A DNA stretch of 20,900 nt. Origin: an uncultured Alphaproteobacteria bacterium. Lineage in GTDB: Bacteria; Pseudomonadota; Alphaproteobacteria; Rs-D84. The translations under genes were made by a program, and so were the position numbers. Shown here in pieces: positions 6,306 through 13,792 of the stretch (within the stretch, counting starts at the first letter, position 1; each line of letters opens with the position of its first letter). Below the pieces are notes generated by a model. That model ran no database searches. It was not told the origin of the DNA and was given only the letters and a program-made list of their open reading frames with translations. The stretch spans positions 1-20,900 of the forward strand of contig CAMOTP010000013.1 in NCBI GenBank assembly GCA_946625925.1, written 5' to 3'.

Positions 6306-6845
6306 TCACTTGCGGACCGAAAATTCACAACCACAATAATTTTGACGGTAAAAGTCAGATTCGTGGTTGATTTGAACACGTAATTTTTCGTCCCATTTGA
6401 CCGGTATATACGGAATTTTGCCACAGGATTGTTCTGCGGCTGCATCAACCTGATTTTGGTCTTTGAATCGCGACACCCCGAACACAGATGCAATCGCATT
6501 ATAGCCATTTTTTATCGCAAATTCACGCGCATAGGCAAAACGAAATGCAAAACATTTACTGCAACGCAGCCCCCGTTCTGGCTCGTTCTCTAACCCGCGA
6601 ACACATTCGCGCCATGCATCATGGTTGTAATCGCCAACAGCATATTTTACCCCCAGTGATTCGCAATATTTGATTTGTTCATTTAACCGTTTTTGATATT
6701 CAGTATCAGGAAATATATTTGGATTATAAAACAAAACAATAAAATCATCCACATTTGGGATATTACCGTCAGCCAACTGCTTTATTGCACCAGCGCTGCA
6801 TGGTGCACAACAAGATGTTAATACAAGACGAATTTTATCGGCCAT
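6306..6845 (-). CDS. queH: Epoxyqueuosine reductase QueH
   Basis: Carries out the last step of queuosine synthesis, reduction of epoxyqueuosine in the tRNA wobble position. Seen: TSCCAPCSAG with C12, C13 and C16; RCSKCFAFRF with C95 and C98; and FYRQNYCGC at the end with C171 and C173, which are signatures of the QueH (formerly DUF208) family. The cluster-binding cysteines fit an iron-sulfur enzyme, unrelated to the cobalamin-dependent QueG. Length is 179 aa, within the family range. The start codon shares one base with the stop of the gene before it (TAATG), so translation is coupled. Many proteobacteria use QueG instead, so QueH suggests this lineage makes queuosine without cobalamin at this step (inference). 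Confidence 0.93.
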   Translation of the reverse strand: MADKIRLVLTSCCAPCSAGAIKQLADGNIPNVDDFIVLFYNPNIFPDTEYQKRLNEQIKYCESLGVKYAVGDYNHDAWRECVRGLENEPERGLRCSKCFAFRFAYAREFAIKNGYNAIASVFGVSRFKDQNQVDAAAEQSCGKIPYIPVKWDEKLRVQINHESDFYRQNYCGCEFSVRK

Positions 6846-7195
6846 TATTTTTGATTTACCCCAAAGAAACTGAGAACGTTGGCAGGAACAACACCATTGC
6901 GCATCAAGTTTTTATCAACCTTGGTGCACAAAGACCCGGCACCAATTCTATCAATTTTCAGACAAGAACGTTTTTTCCCAACAATACGTGAACCCAACGT
7001 TTTTTGCATATCTAAACTCTGGCTATATTTAAAAACACGAATTTTTTGCCATGATTCATTTGTTGCTTTATTAATAATTTTTGCCAAACCTTCAATAGTC
7101 CCATTCCATCCTGTTGTATCAACAACAAAAATATCGCCACCCTTTGTTGTAACACGAATAGAATAAAATTGTTCTCTGATATGCCTTTGATCCAT
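6845..7195 (-). CDS. Hypothetical protein, 116 aa, between metG and queH
   Basis: Not recognised. A small basic protein with an N-terminal beta-rich part (FYSIRVTTKGGDIFVVDTTGW, written here as about residues 10-30), a helix GLAKIINKAT, and a Lys/Arg-rich second half with two cysteines. The start at 7195 is preferred: AAGGG at the end of metG lies 8 nt upstream and the ATG follows the metG stop by 4 nt. An in-frame ATG at 7222 inside metG has no ribosome-binding site. It overlaps queH by one base, so metG, this gene and queH form a tight operon. No function can be assigned. Confidence 0.7.
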   Translation of the reverse strand: MDQRHIREQFYSIRVTTKGGDIFVVDTTGWNGTIEGLAKIINKATNESWQKIRVFKYSQSLDMQKTLGSRIVGKKRSCLKIDRIGAGSLCTKVDKNLMRNGVVPANVLSFFGVNQK

Positions 7196-7199
7196 ATTT

Positions 7200-9179
7200 T
7201 TAACCCTTATATTCATTTCCAATTTTTACTTTATCATCCAATTCAATAATTTTATTACCATCGTCACCAACACCTAATTCTTTGGCACTGCACATCATAC
7301 CGTTTGATTTAACACCACCAACATTACGCGCAGCCAATGGTTTGTTTGTTCCAGGCAATACACAACCAACCGGTGCAAATACACCGACCATATTGTTTCG
7401 TACATTTGGTGCACCGCATACAACCTGCAATTTTTCGGTACCAGTATCAACAGTTAAAACATTTAAATCATCGCGTGATTCATGTGGTTTTACATTTATA
7501 ATTTTAGCAACTATTGGAACGACAGTTTCTTTTTTTGCAGAATATTTTTCATTTATTTCTGCAACTTTATCATCATCAATTCGTTCAAATAAATTTTCAG
7601 GAATAATAAATTCTTCATTATCTGCTATTCTGCGTTCAAACGTATCAGGCCAAGACAAATCGTGTTTGCCACTGAATATATTTTTCATTTTTTCAGCAGT
7701 TGTTGGCATAAACGGTGCAGATACACGGGCGTACAAATCAATCAATTGAAAACATTCATTTAATACATCACGTGCCTCGGTCATTTTACCTTCTTTGATC
7801 AATGCCCAAGGTGCCGTTTCGGTCATATATTCATTACCAATAGCATACAACGAACGTAATGCCATAATAGATTTACGGAATTCACATTCTTCTAATGCGG
7901 TTGTTAATTCAGATAATTTTTCATTTATACGGTTTGCCAAATCTGTATCAAATTTAACATCAGCAGGAACATTTGTTCCAAAATTTTTAGCAGACAATTT
8001 GCATACGCGTGATACAAAATTACCCAACATACCATTTAAATCTTTGTTCACAATTTCTGCAAAACGGGTAACTGTAAAATCACTATCATCGGTTTCTGGT
8101 GCGGATGCCAACAATGCATAACGCCATGTGTCCGCAGGTGCGATAGTCAATGCCTGATCTAAAAATATTCCATTTCCAGTTGATTTAGAAATTTTTGCAC
8201 CATTGAAATTCAAAAAGTTTTGACCTTTTAACACATCAACAGTTTTCCAATTATCGTCCATTGCCAATTCTTGTGATGGGAAAAACACAGAATGGAAAGA
8301 AATATTATCTTTGGCCATAAATTGGGTGTATTTGCAATCCGGGTTTTTCCACCAAGATTCCCAATTGTCTGTTGCTGCTTGGGAAATAGAAATATAACCC
8401 CATGGTGCATCAAACCAAACATAAAAAACCTTGTCTTCGAATCCTGGTTTGTTTACCGGAATACCCCACTTTAAATCGCGTGTGATTGGGTTGTCGTGTA
8501 ATCCTTCGTCTAACCATTTATTTGCGATTGTAATTGCAGTTTTTGGCCATCCTGTACGTGAATTAACCCATTTACGCATTTTATCCTGCATTGCACTCAT
8601 ACGGAAATACAAATGTTTTGTTTCACGCATTTCAACAGGTGACGAAGGGTCAATTGCACTATGTGGGTTTATTAAATCTTTTGGGTCCAATGTTGCATTA
8701 CATTTATCGCATTCGTTTCCATACGCACGTTCATATCCACATCGTGGACATGTTCCGATAACATAACGGTCAGCCAAGAATTTCTTTTCGTTTATTGAAT
8801 ATGGTTGCATAGATGATTTTTCATAAATCATCCCCATATTATCCAACCGTTCGAATAATTCATGAATCAGTTTTTCATGCAATTTAGTATGTGTGCGTCC
8901 GTACAAATCAAAAGACAAATTAAAATCACGCACTGCATCCAAATGTTTTGCACGGTATTTATCGACATATTCTTCGACAGGCATATTTTCTTTTAATGCC
9001 CCAACCTCGGATGGTGTACCATGTTCATCAGAACCACCAATATACAGAACATCACGACCCTTTGCACGACAAAAACGCGCATAAACATCACTTGGCAACA
9101 AACAGCCAATCAAATGTCCGATGTGCAATTGATTATTCACATACGGTAAAGCTGATGTGATTAAATACTTTTGTGTCAT
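7200..9179 (-). CDS. metG: Methionyl-tRNA synthetase with a C-terminal tRNA-binding domain
   Basis: A class I synthetase that charges initiator and elongator tRNA-Met. Seen: the ATP motif HIGH at 19-22 (QLHIGHL), a zinc knuckle with C144, C147, C157 and C160, and a KMSKS-type loop as KISKS at 329-333. An anticodon-binding helical domain runs at about 380-500. The last 100 residues (about 553-659) form an OB-fold tRNA-binding domain that reads like the B2 domain of PheT: VVCGAPNVR, GCVLPG and NGMMCSAKELG. The protein is 659 aa. The start at 9179 has GAGG 9 nt upstream; the frame stays open further but would run into the tRNA gene. A terminator (9203-9227) stands just before it and leaves no room for an ordinary promoter. 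Confidence 0.96.
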   Translation of the reverse strand: MTQKYLITSALPYVNNQLHIGHLIGCLLPSDVYARFCRAKGRDVLYIGGSDEHGTPSEVGALKENMPVEEYVDKYRAKHLDAVRDFNLSFDLYGRTHTKLHEKLIHELFERLDNMGMIYEKSSMQPYSINEKKFLADRYVIGTCPRCGYERAYGNECDKCNATLDPKDLINPHSAIDPSSPVEMRETKHLYFRMSAMQDKMRKWVNSRTGWPKTAITIANKWLDEGLHDNPITRDLKWGIPVNKPGFEDKVFYVWFDAPWGYISISQAATDNWESWWKNPDCKYTQFMAKDNISFHSVFFPSQELAMDDNWKTVDVLKGQNFLNFNGAKISKSTGNGIFLDQALTIAPADTWRYALLASAPETDDSDFTVTRFAEIVNKDLNGMLGNFVSRVCKLSAKNFGTNVPADVKFDTDLANRINEKLSELTTALEECEFRKSIMALRSLYAIGNEYMTETAPWALIKEGKMTEARDVLNECFQLIDLYARVSAPFMPTTAEKMKNIFSGKHDLSWPDTFERRIADNEEFIIPENLFERIDDDKVAEINEKYSAKKETVVPIVAKIINVKPHESRDDLNVLTVDTGTEKLQVVCGAPNVRNNMVGVFAPVGCVLPGTNKPLAARNVGGVKSNGMMCSAKELGVGDDGNKIIELDDKVKIGNEYKG

Positions 9180-9202
9180 GCTTGGACCTCTTAATTTTTT
9201 AT

Positions 9203-9227
9203 AAAAAAACGCCCGAATCTGGGGCGT
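9203..9227 (-). terminator. Terminator between tRNA-Val(GAC) and metG
   Basis: ACGCCC/GGGCGT (9222-9227 with 9209-9214) with a 7-nt loop and a run of seven T (9203-9209) on the minus strand. It follows the tRNA by 11 nt and ends 23 nt before the metG start. Confidence 0.85.
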
Positions 9228-9238
9228 CTTTTGAATAG

Positions 9239-9315
9239 TGGTGGGTGGTATTGGGCTCGAACCAACGACCTCCACGATGTCAACGTGACGCTCTAGCCAA
9301 CTGAGCTAACCACCC
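9239..9315 (-). tRNA. tRNA-Val(GAC)
   Basis: Acceptor GGGTGGT/ACCACCC, D arm GCTC/GAGC, anticodon stem TCACG/CGTGG with loop TTGACAT (anticodon GAC, reads GUC and GUU), T arm GTTGG/CCAAT with loop TTCGAGC, discriminator A and encoded CCA (9239-9241). The body is 74 nt. Confidence 0.96.
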
Positions 9316-9326
9316 AAAGCCCAAGT

Positions 9327-9354
9327 ATTATAACAATAAAATTTTGATTTGCAA
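9327..9354 (-). promoter_or_regulatory. Promoter of tRNA-Val(GAC)
   Basis: TTGCAA (9349-9354), a 16-bp spacer and TATAAT (9327-9332) on the minus strand, 11 bp before the tRNA 5' end. The -35 box lies just beyond the terminator of the preceding tRNA. Confidence 0.75.
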
Positions 9355-9380
9355 ATAAAAACTGCCTGCTTTCGCAGGCA
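9355..9380 (-). terminator. Terminator of tRNA-Val(UAC)
   Basis: A perfect 7-bp stem TGCCTGC/GCAGGCA (9363-9369 with 9374-9380) with a GAAA tetraloop on the minus strand, followed by GTTTTTATTTG. It lies 20 nt past the CCA end of the tRNA. Confidence 0.8.
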
Positions 9381-9400
9381 ATTTACAAACAACCAAACGA

Positions 9401-9477
9401 TGGTGGACGTTAAGGGACTTGAACCCCTGACCCTCTGCGTGTAAAGCAGATGCTCTAGCCAACTGAGCTAAACGTCC
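9401..9477 (-). tRNA. tRNA-Val(UAC)
   Basis: Acceptor GGACGTT/AACGTCC, D arm GCTC/GAGC, anticodon stem TCTGC/GCAGA with loop TTTACAC (anticodon TAC), T arm AGGGG/CCCTT with loop TTCAAGT, discriminator A and encoded CCA (9401-9403). The body is 74 nt. It shares its D arm with the neighbouring tRNA-Val(GAC). Confidence 0.96.
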
Positions 9478-9492
9478 AACAAAGGTATTTTG

Positions 9493-9520
9493 ATTATAGA
9501 AAAAATTTTTTCAATGTCTA
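9493..9520 (-). promoter_or_regulatory. Promoter of tRNA-Val(UAC)
   Basis: TAGACA (9515-9520, 5 of 6 to consensus), a 16-bp spacer and a perfect TATAAT (9493-9498) on the minus strand, 15 bp before the mature 5' end. Confidence 0.75.
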
Positions 9521-9549
9521 GTGTTTTTATTTGTTTTATTAAAAATTAT

Positions 9550-9576
9550 AAAAAACCGGCAAATGCCGGCTTTTTA
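9550..9576. terminator. Terminator of the SIMPL gene, third copy of the CCGGC-ATTT-GCCGG hairpin
   Basis: CCGGC (9556-9560) pairs with GCCGG (9565-9569), flanked by an A-run on the left and a T-run on the right. On the minus strand it ends the 9588-10304 gene with a T6 tract; the plus strand also has a T5 tract. Confidence 0.8.
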
Positions 9577-9587
9577 TAAATAAGTTT

Positions 9588-10304
9588 TTATTCCAAAAAG
9601 TATTCAACTGTTGCCACAACACGAACCTTTTTATTTATTTGTTGTGATTCGGAAGCGTTCGCATTATCGCGTGGCAATATTGAAAACACACCCTGGTTTG
9701 CAGAATGTATTTTACCAACTTTACTATCACTGGATTTTGCAAATTCTAATGCAGCCTGACGTGCATTTTTTGTTGCCTGTTCCAACATTTGTGGTTTGAT
9801 ATCGTTTAATCTGGTGAATATATATGAAATTGGTGAATCATAGCGATTTTCAAACACAACCCCAGAATTAATCAAATCACCGGCACGTGTATATGTTTCG
9901 GCAACGTTATGTACCTGATTTGAACGAACAGTCATAGATTTTGTTAAAATAAATCTTGATGTAATGGTTTCATTTCCACGATATGGATTTGCCATTAAAT
10001 CATTGGTTTCTGTTCCGCCCAGTTCAATTTCTGAATCAGAAAATCCATTTTCATGCAAGAAATTTATAATGGCCGCGGTTTGATCTTCCAGGTTGTTTTT
10101 TGTTTTTACTAAATCATTACCTGTGGCGACGTATTTGATTTCCCATATTGCCAAATTAGCCTCGACATCTTGTTCTGCCAAACCCTTAACAGTCACAGCA
10201 TTATAATTAAATTTAGAATGATAATAATAATATCCAGGGAAAAATCCCACAAACAACAAACCCAACGCGATAATCACTACATATAAATAAGATATTTTTT
10301 TCAT
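9588..10304 (-). CDS. SIMPL-domain (DUF541, YggE-like) protein with N-terminal membrane anchor
   Basis: A 238-residue protein with a basic start and one hydrophobic segment (about 5-27) followed by a SIMPL/DUF541 domain. Seen: VTVKGLAEQDVEANLAIWEIKY-type opening (about 37-58), a helix with KNNLEDQTAAIINFLHENG, a middle VRSNQVHNVAETYTRAGDLI, the helix EQATKNARQAALEFAKSSDSKVGKI typical of the family, and a final strand KVRVVATVEYFLE. Family members face the periplasm and have been linked to oxidative stress or envelope roles, but no reaction is known; the function here is inferred only at family level. AGGAG lies 8 nt before the ATG. It is the last gene of the leftward cluster, with a possible weak promoter of its own and a terminator right after the stop. 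Confidence 0.88.
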   Translation of the reverse strand: MKKISYLYVVIIALGLLFVGFFPGYYYYHSKFNYNAVTVKGLAEQDVEANLAIWEIKYVATGNDLVKTKNNLEDQTAAIINFLHENGFSDSEIELGGTETNDLMANPYRGNETITSRFILTKSMTVRSNQVHNVAETYTRAGDLINSGVVFENRYDSPISYIFTRLNDIKPQMLEQATKNARQAALEFAKSSDSKVGKIHSANQGVFSILPRDNANASESQQINKKVRVVATVEYFLE

Positions 10305-10328
10305 AATTCTTTCTCCTTTTTTTGAACA

Positions 10329-10357
10329 ATTCTATTCTTTTTAAAATATCAAAACAA
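10329..10357 (-). promoter_or_regulatory. Possible weak promoter of the SIMPL gene
   Basis: TTGTTT (10352-10357), a 17-bp spacer and TAGAAT (10329-10334) on the minus strand. The -35 box is poor. The 59-bp gap holds no terminator, so read-through from upstream is equally likely. Confidence 0.3.
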
Positions 10358-10363
10358 GAATTT

Positions 10364-11116
10364 TTATTTCTGCCATTTGGATGCGGCCAGAATATAATCC
10401 ATTGCTTTATTTATATTTAACTGACGTGGATATACACCCCGTTTCATCAATTTACCTTCGGCATCAATCCATGTTTCACCACGTAAATCTAAATTGAATT
10501 TGCTGACACTGTTTAAACACTCTTCTACATTTTTTGCAGATAATCCCCCCGAATATCCGGTTGCATGACGTGATGCGTATGCTGGGGCTGGCCAATTCTT
10601 GGGGGTAATGCCCGCACCATACGATGCATCGTTTAATATTGAAAATTCTGCATGTGTTTTATCCAAAGAATCTAAAATTGGTTTTGTTAATAAATTATAC
10701 GGAAATATAATTTCATGTTGTGAAAAATATTTAATTAATTGTTTCATTTTATACACATCAAATTGTAAAGCAGTTCCGTCACCAATATTAAATTGCAATC
10801 TTTGAATCAACGGTGTGCCTGTTTGTGCATGTTTTAATTGTGTTAAATTTGCCAATTCATTTGGAATGTTAAAATTACATGCAGCATTACACCAATTAAA
10901 ATTTACATGTAATGCAATATTTAATGGTTTTTGCATAGAATTAGACTTGTCTAAAATTTCACGCAACCAAATATTCCGTGCTGAATTACTTTTCATAGAA
11001 AATCCATCTGCCTGGATTCCAAATTCAACATTTGGTGCAGCAGTTAAAATCTTAATGGAATCATCCACACTAATATTTTCGCGTATATCGCTGACAGTAA
11101 TATAACGAACATGCAT
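10364..11116 (-). CDS. TIM-barrel-like protein, TrpF-like paralog B
   Basis: A 250-residue protein, tandem paralog of the gene upstream. Both share the opening YIT(C/V)SD(P/I)R (5-12), an NxWC motif (here FNWCNAAC, about 73-80), a strand ending in QFN or QLN (about 108-110), an NDAS or FDAS turn (Asp163), YSGGL (188-192) and WIDAEG (216-221). Their order matches strands of phosphoribosylanthranilate isomerase (TrpF): the C-x-R start, the acid-containing strand, the GGLxxxN loop and a final strand with a phosphate-binding Gly. This copy has Val at residue 8 where copy A has Cys. The TrpF relation is an inference from motif order; no other trp gene is nearby. It starts one base after the stop of copy A, with AGGTGAG before the ATG. 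Confidence 0.75.
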   Translation of the reverse strand: MHVRYITVSDIRENISVDDSIKILTAAPNVEFGIQADGFSMKSNSARNIWLREILDKSNSMQKPLNIALHVNFNWCNAACNFNIPNELANLTQLKHAQTGTPLIQRLQFNIGDGTALQFDVYKMKQLIKYFSQHEIIFPYNLLTKPILDSLDKTHAEFSILNDASYGAGITPKNWPAPAYASRHATGYSGGLSAKNVEECLNSVSKFNLDLRGETWIDAEGKLMKRGVYPRQLNINKAMDYILAASKWQK

Positions 11117-11117
11117 T

Positions 11118-11864
11118 TTATCTCACCTTTTTTTGTTCCCAAGAAAGCGCATTGCGAATATATGCTGCTGCACGTTTTGGGTCAAATTTATCATCGGTTT
11201 TTAATCCGCCTTCGGCATCAATCCACACTGGGAAAACACCCGCAACATTTGAAATTTTATCCAAATTTTCAGATATGTTTTCAGGATTTAATCCACCAGA
11301 ATACCCCTGTTGGTGAAATATTGGATATACAGGCGATTGCCATGCACTAGGTAATTTGCCACGACCACCGGATGCATCAAATAATAATTGAAATTTTGCA
11401 CCTGCTTTATGCAATTGTTCCACCGCATTTTTTGTGCGTACATTATATTGAATAATAAATTGTTTGTCGTGATATTCATTATAATAATCAATCACTTTTT
11501 TCAATTTTTGTGCATCAAAATTTTCAGCCGTTTTTTGTGGCATATTTAATTGAATACGTTTAACAATAGGTTTGCAATGGTCATTTGTTGCATTAAAAAA
11601 TGTTCTTAATGCATCCGGGATTTTCCCATTACAAATTTCATCACACCAATCATTATTTACATGAATGGCCAGGTTTTCATCGTACCCGTATAAAGCATGA
11701 AACAAATCTTTTATCCAATTATATCTTTCAGTACCAGGTGAAACTTTCCCGGGGTGCATTTGCACAGCAATTTCAACGCGGGGGTCAATATCCCACAAAT
11801 CAAATAATTCACATATAGCATTATAATTTCGTGGGTCGCTACACGTAATGTATTTTATATTCAT
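11118..11864 (-). CDS. TIM-barrel-like protein, TrpF-like paralog A
   Basis: A 248-residue soluble protein, likely an eight-stranded barrel. Seen: KYITCSDPRN (4-13) with Cys8, IAVQMHPGK (32-40), LAIHVNNDWC (65-74), RIQLNM (103-108), FIIQYN (136-141), LFDASGGRGKLPSAW (161-175) with Asp163, GYSGGLNPENI (187-197) and WIDAEGG (214-220), then a helix DPKRAAAYI. In TrpF, a Cys on strand 1 and an Asp in a D-x-x-GG-x-G-K turn act as base and acid, and GGLNPEN is a phosphate-site loop; all are matched here in order. It may therefore isomerise a phosphorylated aminosugar-type substrate, but the rest is divergent and the true substrate is unknown. It follows rlmN by 3 nt, with AAGGA overlapping the rlmN end, and tandem TAA stops between them. 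Confidence 0.78.
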   Translation of the reverse strand: MNIKYITCSDPRNYNAICELFDLWDIDPRVEIAVQMHPGKVSPGTERYNWIKDLFHALYGYDENLAIHVNNDWCDEICNGKIPDALRTFFNATNDHCKPIVKRIQLNMPQKTAENFDAQKLKKVIDYYNEYHDKQFIIQYNVRTKNAVEQLHKAGAKFQLLFDASGGRGKLPSAWQSPVYPIFHQQGYSGGLNPENISENLDKISNVAGVFPVWIDAEGGLKTDDKFDPKRAAAYIRNALSWEQKKVR

Positions 11865-11867
11865 TTA

Positions 11868-12965
11868 TTAATCCTTTTTGTTATTTAATCGCAGTTGCCC
11901 ACATGCAGAACCAATATCGGTTCCTCTCTCTCGTCTTATGCGACAATGTATACCGTTTTTAATTAAAATATCTTGGAAACGATGCACTGCATTACCCGAT
12001 GGTGATGCAAAATCACGTTCATCAACCGCATTCCATGGAATTAAATTCACCATACAGTTTTTACCAGTTAACAATTTTGCCAGCATTTCAGCATATTCTG
12101 GTGTGCAGTTATATAATTCTGTTTCGCCATTTTTTCCATTTTTGCCCAATAAAATATATTCAATCATTAACTGACGATTATGCAGTTTTGTAAATTCATC
12201 CGCCGCTTTTAATACTTCGGCAATTTTATATTTATTATTTATTGGCATAACCGTTGAACGTAATTCGTCCACCGGTGCATGTAATGAAATTGCCAAATTT
12301 ATCGGCCTGCCCCATTTTATTAAATCATAAATTCCCGGGACAATTCCACATGTTGAAACAGTCATACGTCGCCAAGAAATATTCAAATCATGATTTGCAC
12401 GTTCCAGAAAACCTATAACATTTTCTGTGTTTTGTAATGGTTCACCAGTCCCCATAACAACAATATGGGATACATCATTATTATTTGGATCGCCATTTGC
12501 ATGAATTTGTTTTCCAGATTCGCAACCACGCAATTCCCATTGTGCAACCAATATTTCAGAAAATATTTCATCAACAGTTAAATTGCGTTTTAATCCCAGC
12601 AACGTACTGGCACAAAATTTACATCCCATTGCACAGCCTGCCTGGGAACTGACGCAAACAGAATTTCCATATGTTGTACGCATTAAAACGCATTCAATTT
12701 GCTCTTTATCATTTAATTCTAATAAAAACTTGGTCGTGTCACCATCCCCAGATACCAGTTTTTTTACAATTTTAACCGGCATAGTTTGTGCAACAGCATC
12801 CAGTTTTTCACGCAACATAACAGGTATGTTTTTCATAGAATTAAAATCTGGTGCACCACGATTTAACCAATCGCGAATTTGAGATGCACGAAACTTTGGT
12901 TCACCTAAATCTGTAATGAACTTTTGTAATTCCGCATCAGTCAAAGAAAAAAGAACTGTCTTCAT
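11868..12965 (-). CDS. rlmN: Dual-specificity 23S rRNA/tRNA adenine-C2 methyltransferase RlmN
   Basis: A radical SAM enzyme that methylates C2 of A2503 in 23S rRNA and A37 of some tRNAs. Seen: the cluster motif CxxxCxxC as CAMGCKFC (C111, C115, C118), VMGTGEPLQN for SAM binding, STCGIVPGI, ISLHAPVDELRSTVMPIN, and the second catalytic Cys in GSACGQL near the end (C355). The N-terminal helical substrate domain (1-90) is present. Length is 365 aa, normal for the family. Its ATG overlaps the stop of surA by 4 bases (ATGA) and has no clear ribosome-binding site, so translation is probably coupled. The gene sits between envelope genes and the TrpF-like pair, an unusual place for it. Confidence 0.97.
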   Translation of the reverse strand: MKTVLFSLTDAELQKFITDLGEPKFRASQIRDWLNRGAPDFNSMKNIPVMLREKLDAVAQTMPVKIVKKLVSGDGDTTKFLLELNDKEQIECVLMRTTYGNSVCVSSQAGCAMGCKFCASTLLGLKRNLTVDEIFSEILVAQWELRGCESGKQIHANGDPNNNDVSHIVVMGTGEPLQNTENVIGFLERANHDLNISWRRMTVSTCGIVPGIYDLIKWGRPINLAISLHAPVDELRSTVMPINNKYKIAEVLKAADEFTKLHNRQLMIEYILLGKNGKNGETELYNCTPEYAEMLAKLLTGKNCMVNLIPWNAVDERDFASPSGNAVHRFQDILIKNGIHCRIRRERGTDIGSACGQLRLNNKKD

Positions 12966-13780
12966 AATTTATATCTATTGTCCTTGATAACAACAACAGC
13001 CTTGCGACGCAGTTGTTTTAATTGTTGTTCAGCCATAAACATTGCTTGTTTATATTCTGTACCTTGTTTTAATATTTTTTCCAATGTTGCATAATCTTTT
13101 GTTTTTTTAGAATTGCATATCAAAAACACAGATGAATCAACGGGTTTTGACCATGTAAGTAATGGCAGGTCTGTAACCGCATCACGTACTTCTTCGGATA
13201 ATTCATAGTGTAATGCATCGAATTTTTGTGGTGTTCCACCCAAATTTTCTGCCATTTTTATTGCGTCATCACAATTTTTAGGTTTTTCTAATTTATCGAT
13301 AACAGATTGTGGGACATCAAATAATCGCACCAATGTCATTTCCAAAGGTAATCCACGCGTTTTTGCAATTTCAGTACGTTCAGCAGCAATATCAGCGGGT
13401 GTTATTTCAACCATTGGTAATACTGTTCTTGCAACAATAATTTGCCACGCAATATTCGCACGTACCGCCTCTTTTGCAATTGTCATTTCGTTTTCTGATA
13501 ATGCAGGTAACCCCATTTGTTTTATTTCAGAATTAACATCTTTATCAGTTGGTTTGATTCCAAAATTTTCCGCATATTTTAATTTAACAACATCATCAAT
13601 CATATTTTGCAACGCGACGCGACGATTATCCGTAGAAGTGTGTCCTTGGTATGACATTAATTTTACACGCGCAGTAATATCTGCATCCGTCACAGGTTTG
13701 CCGTTTATTGTTGCGACAACCGTTGTCGCGTACACCGGCATACATATTAAACTAAGCAAAATTATAAAATATTTTTTCAT
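12962..13780 (-). CDS. surA: SurA-like periplasmic chaperone, short form
   Basis: A 272-residue exported protein. A signal peptide is seen (basic start, hydrophobic 4-16, likely cut after VYA at 18), followed by a SurA N-terminal opening, VVATINGKPVTDADITARV (about 21-39), and helices NMIDDVVKLKYAENFGIKPTDKDVNSEIKQ-like at about 59-90. The typical parvulin PPIase core motifs are not evident, and the protein is far shorter than E. coli SurA (428 aa), so it is likely a chaperone without isomerase activity. It follows lptD (12 nt gap, strong AAGGAAGGA site), the arrangement seen in many proteobacteria where SurA helps fold LptD. The assignment rests on this context and the N-terminus; surA is the best label but not certain. 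Confidence 0.78.
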   Translation of the reverse strand: MKKYFIILLSLICMPVYATTVVATINGKPVTDADITARVKLMSYQGHTSTDNRRVALQNMIDDVVKLKYAENFGIKPTDKDVNSEIKQMGLPALSENEMTIAKEAVRANIAWQIIVARTVLPMVEITPADIAAERTEIAKTRGLPLEMTLVRLFDVPQSVIDKLEKPKNCDDAIKMAENLGGTPQKFDALHYELSEEVRDAVTDLPLLTWSKPVDSSVFLICNSKKTKDYATLEKILKQGTEYKQAMFMAEQQLKQLRRKAVVVIKDNRYKL

Positions 13781-13792
13781 ATTTTTCCTTCC

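Noticed and set aside
9180..9275. N-terminal extension of metG to an ATG at 9275.
   Set aside because: The extension would translate the tRNA-Val gene and the terminator; the start at 9179 has a good GAGG site and gives the normal MetRS N-terminus.
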